Shown here in pieces: positions 36,057-48,212 of a stretch of DNA of 64,000 bases. Source of the DNA: Gigaspora margarita (taxonomy: Eukaryota > Glomeromycota > Glomeromycetes > Diversisporales > Gigasporaceae); the NCBI GenBank assembly GCA_009809945.1, contig WTPW01000606.1, positions 173,028-237,027 of the forward strand. The letters are read 5' to 3'. Within the stretch, counting starts at the first letter, position 1; every line of letters begins with the position of its first letter. The position numbers and the translations under genes are program-made. Under the pieces are notes generated by a model. The model did no database searches and was not told the origin of the DNA. It saw only the letters and a list, made by a program, of their open reading frames with translations.

Positions 36057-38600
36057 AATTATAAAAAGAAAGCTAAGCGAAATATTAATTAATTTGATCA
36101 AAAATTCGACAGATGGCATTGATTTATTTAGTAGAAAACAAAATATTATCTGTTGTTACGACTAAAATTGCGTGACATTAGTGTTAATTAGCACTATGTT
36201 TTTTGGGAAATATTATTATTGTTTCAGTAGCATTAGTATATTATTGGATTCTAAATACAGTATATCATGCATCAATATTTCGCCATACAAAATCAATTAG
36301 TAAATCTGAGTATAAGAACATATTACATAATATTAATACTGTATAATACAAAAGGTTTCTTATGCAAATTCTGAGAATCTATTTAGAATGTTGATATATA
36401 ATTGTACTTTATTTTTTGTTTATACCATATTTTACTGTAGATCCTAATTAAAAAAAATCAATAAATTTTTTTCAAAGTTTATAAAAGCTTAAGTTATCAT
36501 AAACGGTATTAAAAGAAATAGAAATGTTTTATTTATTGATAATACAGTATAAAAAGTCTAATTTATGTCAAGTTCAAAGTGAATTATACAAATATATAAT
36601 AATAAGTTATCAAGCAGGCACTGCCTAATAACGGGTTATTTGTTCGAGAATTTAAAATCAACATAAGGAATTCAATTCCTTATGCTGATCTTAAAATCCT
36701 TGACCAAATAAATGAGTTACAGGGTAGAATCAACATGCCTGATAACGGATTTATCTGGCTGCTTACTATGATTTGTCTGCTCACTAATAAAATTATTGGA
36801 CAGGGATGATAGTTAAAAATAGTTTATACTATTTTCTTGCTGAATAATAAAAATTTTGGCTGGCAAATCATATTAAGCTGTCAGATAATCAAAATAATTA
36901 TTCGTTACAGCATGATTCAGGGTAAGCAATAGCTAAAAGAACATCTAACCAAAATTGCCCAAGTTTATAAGAATTGGTTTGTTTTGTTTTGTTTTGTTTT
37001 TCTATCCAACATTCCGAAATTTTATCAGATTTTAATCACGTGCCTTGATTATTATTGGTAAAAATTCATTATCACCAAAGAAAATTTATATTTAATCCGA
37101 AGTTTGAGAAACCATTATATTTAATCTTTAATAATTCACAAAATAACGATCAATCAATAAAAGTAATCTGTGAATCTGAAAGAGAAGCATCAGAATTACT
37201 ATTATTACAGTTTACATTTTTAATATCGCCTAAATCAAAAAACAAAATCTTATTTGAAGTTAAATGAAAGTTTTTGATGATTATATAAGTGACCGAACCC
37301 ATAGAATAAACAAAATAAACAAGGCAGTTTCATAGTCAAATTCAAACGATTTTTCATGACGATTGGTTAATTAAGTAGTTGCGATGTACGATGTAACACA
37401 CGTTTAACAAAGAATTAACTTTGTTTAAACTATTTTACACAGATCTACAAGACAGAAAGCCAAATTTACTGTATGTACGAACGTACAAGCGGATAAATCC
37501 GAAATTTTTGTAATGTAAATATACGGATTATCCATCATGCAATTTGATACTCATAATTGGCTAACAGAATTTTGTTTTACTATAATAAATTTCTGCCACC
37601 ATACACTATTTATTTTGAATTACCCGATTTATCCGGATAACTTTCATCTGAACAGAAGAATTTTATTATCTGCATAATGGAAAGTTCTAATAATTTCCAA
37701 TGTATTACATAAGTACGTTGTAAAAGGCACCAGCCATACTGCGGTGATCGACGTGGTACAAATTTCCGGATATAGCATTCTATCATAGGTTAAAAAGTTT
37801 CTTTAAAAAAAAGAGGAGTTACCTCCCGCAATAAAGAGAACTCATAATCATTTAGAATTCAACCTTGAAAAGGTTTTTGTTATACTAACTTCCCCCAATA
37901 AATCGAATTCAAATAAAGTATAACCTCATGACGATAGTTTAAAGATTCGTAACGTAATCGAGAGCTCTAATTATTTACCCTAATTATTCGGACCAAATTT
38001 TTCTGCGCCTTAACCGAAGCCTTCCATTATTAGGGCATAATTTAGATAGTGTAGAGTTTTATGTAGAAAGCTTTTGCAAGTAGTTGTTGTGCATAGTTTT
38101 AATCACCTGACGCAGTGCCGCATTTTCCAACGCGCGTACTTACCTTGTTTATATTATTGTACTATAATTTATAAATTATATTTCTTTGTTGTTATTTTTG
38201 TTTCGCACCTTAGTTGGCTAATTTTAATTGCAATAACGTTAACACCATTTTATTACCGCGTGACGCAAATAAAAGACTTAATATTTGCATTTCGCATTAG
38301 TCATTATAAATGTATATTCCATTATTATCGTTTCGCAATTTTATTTGGTAAACATAAAGTCGTTATATTTGATTACTACTAGGTAAATAGAAACTATTTG
38401 AAGTCTGAAGGAGGAATAAATCCGGATCCGGATCAGTCCGACAAACAGATGTTTTCGTAGTTGATTGACCAATCAAAATCCGTAATTTACGGAAGATAGG
38501 CATTGAGTGCTTTATGCCTCTACCGTAATGCCCTTCGGATAAGTGACATAAATTTTTCACACCATAAGCGGTATCAAAGATTTCATTTTTACATATGTCT
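36057..38600. other. Intergenic stretch between permease and kinase-TLDc copy 2 (first part)
   Basis: No confident gene. Contains a 'cataaggaattc' hairpin near 36660-36685, a (GTTTT)n run near 36976-37000 and one isolated 70-codon plus frame at 37055-37267 with non-repetitive composition (ends SKNKILFEVK) that could be a small or relic gene but matches nothing recognised. The 102- and 65-codon frames around 38074-38560 look non-coding. The upstream region of permease copy 2 is in the first part. Confidence 0.35.
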
Positions 38601-40380
38601 CGTTATTATTTATTTAGAAAACACAGAAGTTTAAGAATATTCAGGATAACACATATTTTTTATAATGAGTTTTTCATTATACGATAAGTGACCGACCATT
38701 CTCATCATAGTCGCTTTGTAAAATAAAGGTTAAAGATTTTTCTTCAAGACATTTATCGACCAAATCATTGAAGGTTTGTCTAGAAATAAAAAGAAATTCT
38801 TGGTTGGGTAAATAAAAGTTTCAAGTAAAATAAAAGATTGCCTTAATTGAATAATCATACGATAGCACGTTAAATAAATTTCTTAATGCTAATATGATCG
38901 CACGAAATTCCATAACCACTTAAGTTTTTATAAGATCCAGACCCCACTTAAGTGGATTCCGACAGTCACTGTTCACAATGCCAAAATTATTGTTGGCATT
39001 TTGTTAGTATTCTGTTTATTATTTGACTCTATTGAATATACAATAAGCTAGCTGAAGCTAATAGAATGTCGTTAATAACCAGCATAACTCAGTACCTTCG
39101 GTAATCAATTAGTGAAACTGAAAATAATAAGATGATGCGTTAATTTTTGATATTTTGACTAGTGAGTTATTTCGTATTCACTTGCAAAAATACTAAAATA
39201 GCATTAATAATTATCACATTAAATTAATTCTGAAAAAAGGTAAGTTACGACTCAATAGTGAGTCTGGAGTCGACCTAACTCGACTTATTGCTCACGTCAC
39301 ACTTAGAAATAGTATTAATCCAGTAAGCCATGGCTTGAGTTAACTCAATTTAAGTCTACTTACATTTGATTAAATTACATTTTTGAGTCAAACCAAGTCG
39401 ATTTGTACTGACATATTTTGAGTGCGCCTGTTCTACAGTTTGTTAATTTTGAAATTAACATATCAGATATAATTACTAAATTTAAACCAATTCAATTTGA
39501 TTTGCTTAAATATTGAGTTAAATCGAGTAAATCATGCCTGCCTTTAATTCAGAGTTTATCTAAAAATTTAAAGAGTAAAATTTAATGAAATTTGTTGGAT
39601 GCAATTTTTTTTAGATTTTTGTTAAAAAGGAATTCCAAAATATTATATCACTTAGTGATGCTCATGGATATTTGGCCTGTCTATAGTTTATAACTTTAAA
39701 TGTTAATGAAGAGTTTTATGTATTGTGTTGATCAAATTTTATTATCGCTATTTGGTCATTGTTGAAACAAAATAATGAAATTTTATCTTAAGCAGAAATA
39801 AAAATCAATTATGGATTTAACTGTCAGGTCCATAAATAGCATAACATATACTAAATTTTATTATTATGTGCACAACATATATCGATTTTTCACTAATGTC
39901 AGACAACTAAAAAAAAAAAAAAATTATTAAGAAACGATTCTTTGTTGTTTATTGAACAAATTACTTTTTTTTTAAATTTAGGTTAGAAAAGAGTATTCTT
40001 TACACAAACTTGTATTTTGGCTATAGATTTAGTAAATTTAATTTCAAATCTCGGCTTCAGCCGATCTCTGTTTCAGCTGTCACAAATTTATCGTATAAAT
40101 TAACAAAAAAAAAATAACAAATTTAAATACTTCAGTATTTAAATATATAATAAAATAATAAATAAATAAATTAAGCGGCTTACGCTGGGAAACCGAACCT
40201 GTGATTTAAACCTTTAATATCCATAACATTCAATCTCGTCCTTTGATCAGTCAGGTTGTCAGAAATTTGCTATAAGAGAATTTTTGCATGATTTACTAAT
40301 AAATTCCACATTATTATACAGTTTAAAGTATTTTGCAAAAAAATAAAATTAGAGACAATAAATAAAATAAAAATTTGACC
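38601..40380. other. Intergenic stretch with GAGTC/GACTC-rich repeat
   Basis: 39245-39540 is rich in 'gactc/gagtc/gagttaactc' words arranged on both strands and is probably a diverged element without clear ends. Around 40050 'cggcttcagccgat' and 'tttcagctgtcac' resemble the ends of the element at 12297-12522. No gene seen. Confidence 0.4.
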
Positions 40381-40536
40381 AATACCAAAAATAATTAAAA
40401 TCCTTTCTTATTTAGAGAAGTTAACTTAACAGTAACTTCTCGAAAATAGGTTATTACCATGATAACTTTTCGAAAATAGGTTATTACTATGCTAACATTC
40501 TTTAAATAAGAAAAGGATTTTGGTTATTTTTGTTAG
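40381..40536. mobile_element. Small MITE (~156 bp) with AAAATCCTTT inverted ends
   Basis: Left 'aaaataattaaaatcctttc' plus 'ttatttagagaa', right 'ttctttaaataag' plus 'aaaaggattttggttatttt', are diverged inverted repeats of about 40 bp. The centre duplicates 'cgaaaataggttattac'. No coding frame. Confidence 0.7.
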
Positions 40537-41576
40537 TGGGTCCTCTAACTCTAATAAAACCTTCTCCTTGGTTTTATTATTTTGAAAAGTACTTTGAACT
40601 GTATAAATAATGTAGAATTAAATTTGGAGGATATGTCTTGTCAGGAAATCAGAATATCAATATTATAGGATTATAGGATCAGAGAAATGACAATTCGGAA
40701 AAGTGGATATCGAGAAATTAAGCAATAACGGTAGTGACAAGTATGAAATTTAAATAAATGAATTATCAAGACTTTTTATTAATTCACCGATTTCAAAGGC
40801 CTACGTTTTAGAACTATAGAGAACTTAAATTTTATTTCTTTTCATTTCAACTTTATTTATGATAAAATCAAAGAACATATATCTACAAACATGCGATATA
40901 CATTATAGGTTATTGACATTTAATGAAAACAAGTATTTATTATTCATTTTTACTATAACCAACAACTGGATGTTATTTTTTTCATATAAATAAGCGATCA
41001 TGGTTTTATTAGATCAAAATACAGTATATTTTTTTTATCTCAGATTTAATACATTAAATCCGCAGATTTCTTAACGCCATCATCTATGACTATTATTCCA
41101 TTGTCATTCACAGAGTCGGCCAAGGTGTTCCAAATGTGCCCGGAACATGTAAATTATGCTAACAACTTTACAATAAGTTAAAAGTTTAATATAGATTAAG
41201 TGATGAGAAGCATGCCTATTACTGTATATAATGAGCTTTAATGACCATAAATTTTATTTTGAGCTCATTGCATTCTCGATAGTGTCATAAAGTCAGTACT
41301 TTGGAGGCCGTCCTGACCGACTCTCATCTACTATTAAGGTTCACTGTTATATGTACGTTGATTATGTACAGTACATATAGCCGAACGAGTTCAAAATGTG
41401 AGTTTTAATTTTGCTATTTTCACTTATACTAATTTCATTCTACTAATAATATAAATACTTATGACGTTCTGAATTTACTATAAAGCATTACTAGTTTTGC
41501 CTCAACATCTTTAATAGTTATTTTGAGGATTTCAGAAGTAATGATATTTAATTACCGCATAAGTACCGCTGCTACA
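40537..41576. other. Intergenic stretch downstream of kinase-TLDc copy 2
   Basis: AT-rich with no confident gene. On the minus strand, 41055-41155 reads as a short protein-like piece (contains NDNGIIVIDDGVKKSADLM) bounded by stops, possibly a relic exon. Confidence 0.35.
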
Positions 41577-43692
41577 TTATTCATATTTAAACACTTCATA
41601 ATCTTCTATTTGAAATTCTCGAGATTGAGTTTCGCTCTTTATGATTTTGATTGCTTCTTCGTAATTCGACCTACAACATTTCCAAGTTTTTAAATTACTT
41701 CCAGATACAAAGAGATCTAACTCGCCAAAAGATGGTCCAATACCTTTCAAACAACAAATTGCAAAGTCCTTATTTTTGACTTTACTAAGTGTAGAACTTG
41801 ATTGTTCGTTTGTTTTTAGGGAAAAAATAAAACTAGAACCAGTTACTTTATATTTTTTCCCACTAACTACTTTCCAGGTAAGAGGATTATATCCGCCAAC
41901 AATCTCTTTAGTTTCTAAAACTTTCAAAATTATTATGGTATTATCTATGTTTTTACATTTGTTATAAAAAGTGCTTTTCTCAAACCCGTCTCTGCTACCT
42001 CTAAGAATTAGTTTAAGCTCATGTAGTGTATTGTGAGGTGAAGGATTAATCCAAGAAATAATTTCTTTTATATGTTCATTAGTGATGATAGTTGAAGTGT
42101 CTCCATTTAATTGAAAAGGTTCATTGTTTGATTGAAAAGGTTCTTCATTTGGGTTAAAAGGTTCTTCATTTGATTGAAAAGGTTCTGCATTTGATTGAAA
42201 AGGTACTTCTTTTGATTGAAAAATTTCATTATTTAATTGAGAAGATTTACCAGCATCATCAGTAGATGGAGGAAATATGTTTTTAATTGATAGTATAAAT
42301 CTTTTGTTTTCTAATTTTAATTTTAAAGATCTGATACCTATCGTGTTGTTAGCATTTTCTTCATTTGATTGAGATGTTTCTTCAGATGTATCTTCATTTG
42401 ATTGAGATGCATCTTCACTTGATTGAGAAGTTACTTCATTTGATTGAGGTGCATCTTCACTTGATTGAGAAGTTTCTTCATTTGATTGAGAAGTTCCTTC
42501 ATGAGTAGGACTTCGAAAAAGATTATCCATAGATACAGTAAATTTGTTTAATTTGATACTTTTAAAAGGTCGGATACTTTCTAAGCTTTTAAAAGATCGA
42601 ATAAAAGATCGGCTGTTCATGCTTTTAGAAAATCGGATAGTTTTTAAATCTTCAAGAACCTCCATTATCTTCGGACGTTTCCCAGGGTCTTGATCCCAAC
42701 AGCGCTTATAAAGGTCAACATAAATGTCTGGTGTATTTTTAACAGGAATTTCCCTGACTCCACTATTTACTTGCATAACAATTGCTATTTTGTGCTCATA
42801 AGAATCAAAAGGTGGTCTACCACTGGATATTTCCCAGAGAATTACTCCAAAACTGTAGATATCAGATCTCTTGTCACACTTATATTTGGGATCTGCAAAA
42901 CATCGTGGTTCCAAATATGCGAACATACCACCAGCTTTAACCATCGTAACTTCATCTATATGTTTGGATATTCCAAAATCTGCAATTATCATTCGTTGAT
43001 GATGAACTAAAATATTTTTCGAATGCTATTAAGAAAAAAAGGTAAATATATTTATTTGATAATTAAAAAAAAAAAAAAAAATTTAAATGTGGAACTTCTT
43101 ACAAGATCCCGATGAAGAATTCCTTGATTATGTAAAAACATTAATCCTTCAGCTATTTCTTGTGCAAATCTTAGTTTATCTGTCCATTCTAACTTCGGAA
43201 AGTTATTTTTTAAGTATTCACGTAAATTCCCATCCACAGCAAATTGTAAAATCAAATTATATTGATTTGGATCTTTTTAAAATAAAAAAATATTGGCATC
43301 GATTTATAATTTTCAGAAATGAATTTGCAGCTTTAATTACCTCTAGTAACCCCATAAAATTGGATGATATTCAGATGGTCATGCCCGTCAACTTTGATAA
43401 GATTCTGAAGCTACATATTAAAAAAAATGAGAAACTTCATATGGAGAATTAGCAACTATAAAACATATCACGTAGGTACAGTACATACCTCATTAATGAA
43501 CGCATTTATATATATTTCATTTGTATCATTGTTTAAGCTTTTAAGAACAACCGTCTTATCTCCCCATGTTGCCTTACGTACTATCCCGAATGGACCTCTA
43601 CAAATTTCTTGAATATTTTTAAATAAATTATATTGTTTTGCTCTTTCTTTGGTAATAATTTTTTCAATTGTTTCATTCAAGTGATCCGACAT
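41577..43692 (-). CDS. TKL-type protein kinase with Ser/Gln/Asn/Glu repeat linkers and C-terminal TLDc domain, copy 2
   Basis: Predicted 630 residues, paralog of 13286-15449. Exons (minus): 43489-43692, 43341-43410, 43103-43272, 41577-43025; exon 1 and exon 2 have exactly the same lengths as in copy 1. Kinase motifs: RGPFGIV, VVLKSL lysine, HRDL, HSKNILV, ADFG, FAYLEPRCF, DIYSFGVILWE. The linker differs: two repeat clusters (TSQSNEE/DASQSNE type, then EPFQSNE type) separated by about 45 residues, and the basic motif before the repeats (SIKLNKF...NLF) occurs twice. TLDc motifs RDGF, FYNKCKN, GGYNPLTW, SSFIFSL and IGPSFGELDLF are intact. Divergent from the kinase-Sel1 copy 2 gene at 45936. No membrane segment seen. 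Confidence 0.9.
42100..42505 (-). repeat. Coding repeat clusters of kinase-TLDc copy 2
   Basis: Two groups of 18-21-nt units around 'tcaaatgaagaa' on the minus strand: about 42355-42505 (SQSNEE-type) and about 42100-42240 (PFQSNEE-type). Fewer units than the ~20 in copy 1, and different in sequence class, while flanking domains stay alignable. Confidence 0.85.
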
Positions 43693-43810
43693 AATTTGTT
43701 AAAATTGGCTAAAACAAAATCGAAAAAAAATGAAATTCAAACGGCAAACTAATTTAAGTATAGTTGCATGGCATTATAAAAAATTATTTGTAATTATTTG
43801 TGTCTTTATT

Positions 43811-44052
43811 TACATACGTACATATTTACATATTTACGTACGCGTGGGTTACATCCAATTTTTCTGATGGTCATTTCACCAACAGGCCATTTACCTTGCA
43901 TCACACAAGGTGACAATTTACCAATAACATATATCTGCATCTAATAAAATGCTAAACCTAACCCTATGTGATGTCAGGTAAACTGCCTGTTGGTGAAGTG
44001 GCCATCGGGAAATGTGCAACAACGTACTGTACGTACGTACGTATGTACGTCC
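43811..44052. mobile_element. MITE (about 43852-44019) with flanking TACG clusters, 5' of kinase-TLDc copy 2
   Basis: The MITE has ~30-bp inverted ends (left 'gatggtcatttcaccaacag', right 'ctgttggtgaagtggccatc', four mismatches) and a centre 'aaccctatgtgatgt' shared with the MITE in permease copy 2 intron 3. TACG-type tetranucleotide runs lie on both sides, at about 43811-43845 and 44022-44052. The kinase start is only about 160 bp away. Confidence 0.65.
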
Positions 44053-45400
44053 TTTTCTCATTATCGTTATAGTGGTTTCATAACAGATAAGCAAAATTAT
44101 AAACTGTAAGGTCTATCAGATGGTGCGTTACAACGCATATGCGGCATTAAACATTTGAAAATAAATTTCACCCATCTTTATGTCTATGTTCTTGTATTTA
44201 TTACATATTTATCCATGTCCTACGTTGAAAATATTCATTTCACACTATTACTTTGAGTCATGCCGGAGAGTTACAGTATTTTGGCTGGGAAGCAGTTTCT
44301 TAAAGCACTATATAGCTGGTAAACTGAAGCCGAGAGTTAAAGATAATATAAATAATCAATTTTTGCAAAACATATTGAATAATTTAAACCGAACAAATAT
44401 GATTTTTAAATTATTAAATACTTTTATGCTTATTCACGAAGTCATTATAACAGTACTATTTGATGCAAAGCATTTATAAATTTGAATATTTAGTTACTGG
44501 ACGTTCTTTATGTCTTTCACAAATTCTTTGATAAACTTTTTGATAGCTGTGATTGTAAGCTGGCGACTTAAGATAAGTAAAATGGATAAACTACAATACT
44601 GTATTCGGAGACATTTCATGATTATCAAGTTTCTTTTACAAACCGATGAAGACTCTGTACGATTAGAATTGATATGGTAAAAATTGTGCTACTAGTTTTC
44701 TTCAAATATTTAAAACTTTATAATCAAACCTTTATCCAATAACTATCCTATTACTGTACAAAATAATCCTCACAAATATTCCTTAAGTCGACTAATAAAT
44801 TTTGTCTTTATTCAATTAATTAATCGATTGGTTGTGTAAATAATTTGGCGGCTGAAGCTGAGGTTCGCTGAAGCTGAGATATTGGGATATATTCAATTAA
44901 TTAATCGATTGATTGTGTAAATAATTTGGCGGCTGAAGCTGAGATATTGGGATATTTTAATATTAAATTTTTTACAAATTTTGGGGTCTTTCTGGTCAGA
45001 TTTTTCTTTAGAGTTAAGTTAGGATTTAGGGTTAGTTTTATTAATAAAAGAGTATAACTAATAAATGAAATTTTAGTAGATTTTATAGATTTAAACAGAA
45101 ATCCTCTATCACAACTTCAGTCACCACAATAATTGTCAATTAATCGATAAAAAAATGCCGGCAACTTAAATGATTTACAGTTTAGGCTGCCGATAGTATT
45201 TAAAGTAATGTTTATTTATGGCAAACACAAAAAATTATTAAACATATATATCTCTAATTCCTAACGAAGTCATGATACATATTGTTATTTCACATATTAC
45301 TATTTTCATAACTGTTTTATTTTAGCCAATTATATTTTAATATACTATAGATCAAAGAATGGCATGTTTGAAATGGCCGGTATACTACTAAAATCGTTTA
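44053..45400. other. Intergenic region between divergent kinase genes
   Basis: No gene recognised; the 99-codon plus frame 44180-44479 has no recognisable feature. 44811-44891 and 44892-44957 are direct copies of a unit starting 'ttcaattaattaatcgattg' and containing 'ggcggctgaagctgag', the first copy with an extra 16 bp or so. A short 'tttagggttag' follows. Confidence 0.5.
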
Positions 45401-45566
45401 CAGTGCTTTTTAAATTACTGTGTCCATGCTACACACGGAAATCAGAAATCTAGAAAAAATGCCAATACATGATTGGCTAAAAATTATTTCTAACCAATCG
45501 CAGATAGATTCTGATTTCCGGTGTGGTGTATGAAAATCACTGATCACAATAATTTGAAAAGCACTG
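45401..45566. mobile_element. Tc1/mariner-type MITE (166 bp), TA target
   Basis: Ends 'cagtgctttt' and 'aaaagcactg' are flanked on both sides by TA (45399-45400 and 45567-45568). Inverted arms of about 65 bp also share 'cacacggaaatcagaa' and its diverged complement. It lies 370 bp upstream of the kinase-Sel1 copy 2 start. No coding frame. Confidence 0.8.
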
Positions 45567-45935
45567 TAAACCCTGATCGAAATATAATGGGTAATCTTGC
45601 CAAAATTTCAGGCTTTTTCGTGGTGGACGATTATCAGGGGATCGCAATAATGTTACATAATAGCTAAATTTTTTCTTTTTAGAAAAATATTGTTAATTCA
45701 TATCAACATCAAACAAATTAATATAAATATATTTATATTTTGATACCGACTTTGTGCTAATATATCGCATAATCAAAATTGCTTAAAATGCGGTTTAATT
45801 TGTACGAGCCTGGACACGATAATTGTGCATCTGTAAACTAATGTTGTACATGATAAACAAACAAAAATTTAGCTTATATCAACCATTTATTTATACCTGA
45901 TACCTTTTTAATAATTATTATTTATTTTCTTCAAC

Positions 45936-48084
45936 ATGCGCGAACATGAAGCTTGGATTGATAAGAAAATTGAATATGAAAAAATTGTCGAGTACAAATA
46001 TGATGAATTTGAAAAATTAAAAACAAATATTGGTAGCGGCGCTTATAGCAGTGTTTTCAGGGTAACAATCAAAAAAGAAAATGCAGCTGAAGTGTATGCA
46101 TTAAAAGTAATTGAAAATAGCGCAGAGATTAGTAAAGAAATTGTGAATGAAGTAATATTATTTATGCAAGTTTTTTTTCCACAAATCAAATATTGAAAAT
46201 TATATACTAACAACAATATAAACAATATATAGCTAGAGAATATGCTTTCGCTAAAACATCACAGAAATATTATTGAATTTTATGGCATTACTAAATTTGA
46301 AGGTAATATGCTTCACACTTACCTGCATCCATAAATCATAAATTTTAACATTCATTATAAAAATAAGATCCTATGGGTGGAGATACAATCAAATATGCAC
46401 TTGTACTTGAATATGCAGATAGTGGTACTTTAAGCGATTATTTACGAAAAAATGCAACTAAAATTGAATGGGAATTAAAATTTCAGTTTGCAATTCAACT
46501 CGTAGGTATGTATCAATGTAGGAATGTAATTTATTCAAGATTTTAAATTAATGGAAATTTTGACTTTTAAAAAGATGCTGTTAAATGGTTACATGATTCT
46601 AATATAATTCACGGTGATCTGGTAATTTAGGTTCTCATTTGTATAATTGTTATACATTTTGTATGCTAATGATTTATTTTATTGTATTTATACTTTAAAA
46701 GCACTCTAATAATATACTTGTTCATCAAGAATCTTTGAAATTAGCTGATTTTGGATTATCACATCGTATTATTAAATCAACGAGATCTAAAACTACGAAA
46801 AAAGTTTTTGGAATTGTACCATATATAGACCCTGAATGTTTTGCGTTAAAAGAAGATCATGACGGAAAGTCTCGTAGGCGCAGAATGAATCAGAAATCAG
46901 ATGTTTATAGTGTTGGAGTTCTCCTGTGGGAAATTTCAAGTGAAAGACCACCTTTTATTGATTACGATGACACGATTCTACCATTAAAGATTATAGAAGG
47001 TCTGAGAGAGAAACCAATTCAGGATGTAAATCAAGGATACATTACCATCTATGAACGTAGGTTTATTATTTACATCATTATGCTTTATCAGTTATATTAT
47101 AGTATTGTAAATTCATACCAATATTCTTTGAATTTAGAATGTTGGCAGAATGACTCGAACAAACGACCATCTATCAGTATAGTGTCATTAATGTTAAACG
47201 ATATTATTCATTCTCCTTTTCAAGATGTCCCAATCGATGGCATTAATAATGATGAATCAGATTTTGAAGAACGCACTAAAGAATACATTAAATATATTAA
47301 TACTACCTTGGATAAGACTTTAGAAATTAATTTCAATGATCAAGATTCTAAGATTATCTTTATAAATGAACTTTATTCTAATCTTTACGAAACGCTTAAC
47401 AAAGGCAAATCTGTTCCTAAGACAATTAATAATTACATTACTGAAAATGAAAAATCGGCTAATGATGTTCTAATTTGGCTATATCTTAGAAATGAGCCAA
47501 AATATATTTGTCTTCGCGGAATATTTTATATGTGGAAAATTGGAACTAAAGAAAAGGAAAGTAATCCGGATGTTTTTAGTTTATTCCTTGATTCAGCAAA
47601 TGGGAATGATATTATTGCTAAGTATTTTGTTGGAAGATGTTATGAAGTTGGTTGGAACACCAAAAAGAATAAGAAGGAGGCAATTAAATGGTATCAAAAT
47701 GCAATTGAAAATGGATGTGTAACTGCAGAATGGAAACTTGGAGATTATTATTATAAATGTCAAGAATATTCTAAAGCATTTGAATTGTTCAGAAGCGCCG
47801 TTGACAAAGGAAATATAGTGGCATTGTATAATTTAGGAATGTGTTATAAAAAAGGTCATGGAACATATGAGGATATGACCGAAGCGTTTAAATATCTTAA
47901 ACAAGCTGCTGAAATGAATGTGCCTTATTCAGCGTATGAACTTGCCCGATGTTATGAATATGGCAAAGGAACAACAATAAACTTACATGAAGCTTCACAT
48001 TGGTATCAAATTGCTACTGAAAATGGACACGATTGTCGTAGCTATCGGGAACAAGTCACTGCTAAAATCAAGAGAGTTATCTGA
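45936..48084 (+). CDS. Protein kinase (HGDL, non-RD type) with C-terminal Sel1 repeats, copy 2
   Basis: Predicted 590 residues, paralog of 24083-26263. Exons: 45936-46151, 46233-46302, 46368-46505, 46575-46621, 46702-47056, 47138-48084; exons 2-5 have exactly the lengths seen in copy 1 (70, 138, 47, 355). Kinase: IGSGAYSSV at 32-40, Lys57, HGDL 154-157 with Asp156, Asn161, DFG 173-175, PYIDPECF, DVYSVGVLLWE. Four Sel1 repeats at the C-terminus (AKYFVGRCYEVGW, AEWKLGDYYYK, ALYNLGMCYKKGHGT, SAYELARCYEYGKGT). Intron 47057-47137 is 81 nt with no stop, so retention would add 27 residues inside the C-lobe just before CWQN. Divergently oriented from kinase-TLDc copy 2. Complete and apparently functional. 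Confidence 0.9.
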
Positions 48085-48212
48085 GTAAAATACTGAATTT
48101 AATATGTTTGGAAGTGTTAATACTAATCTTAAATGCATCAATAATTAAATATTTGTTAAGCATACTTATTTAAATAAAAATTTACCAGAATTTATAATAT
48201 TGTTTATAAAAC

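Noticed and set aside
41055..41155. Short minus-strand protein-like piece (NDNGIIVIDDGVKK)
   Set aside because: About 33 codons between stops with no linkable exon; kept only as a possible relic.
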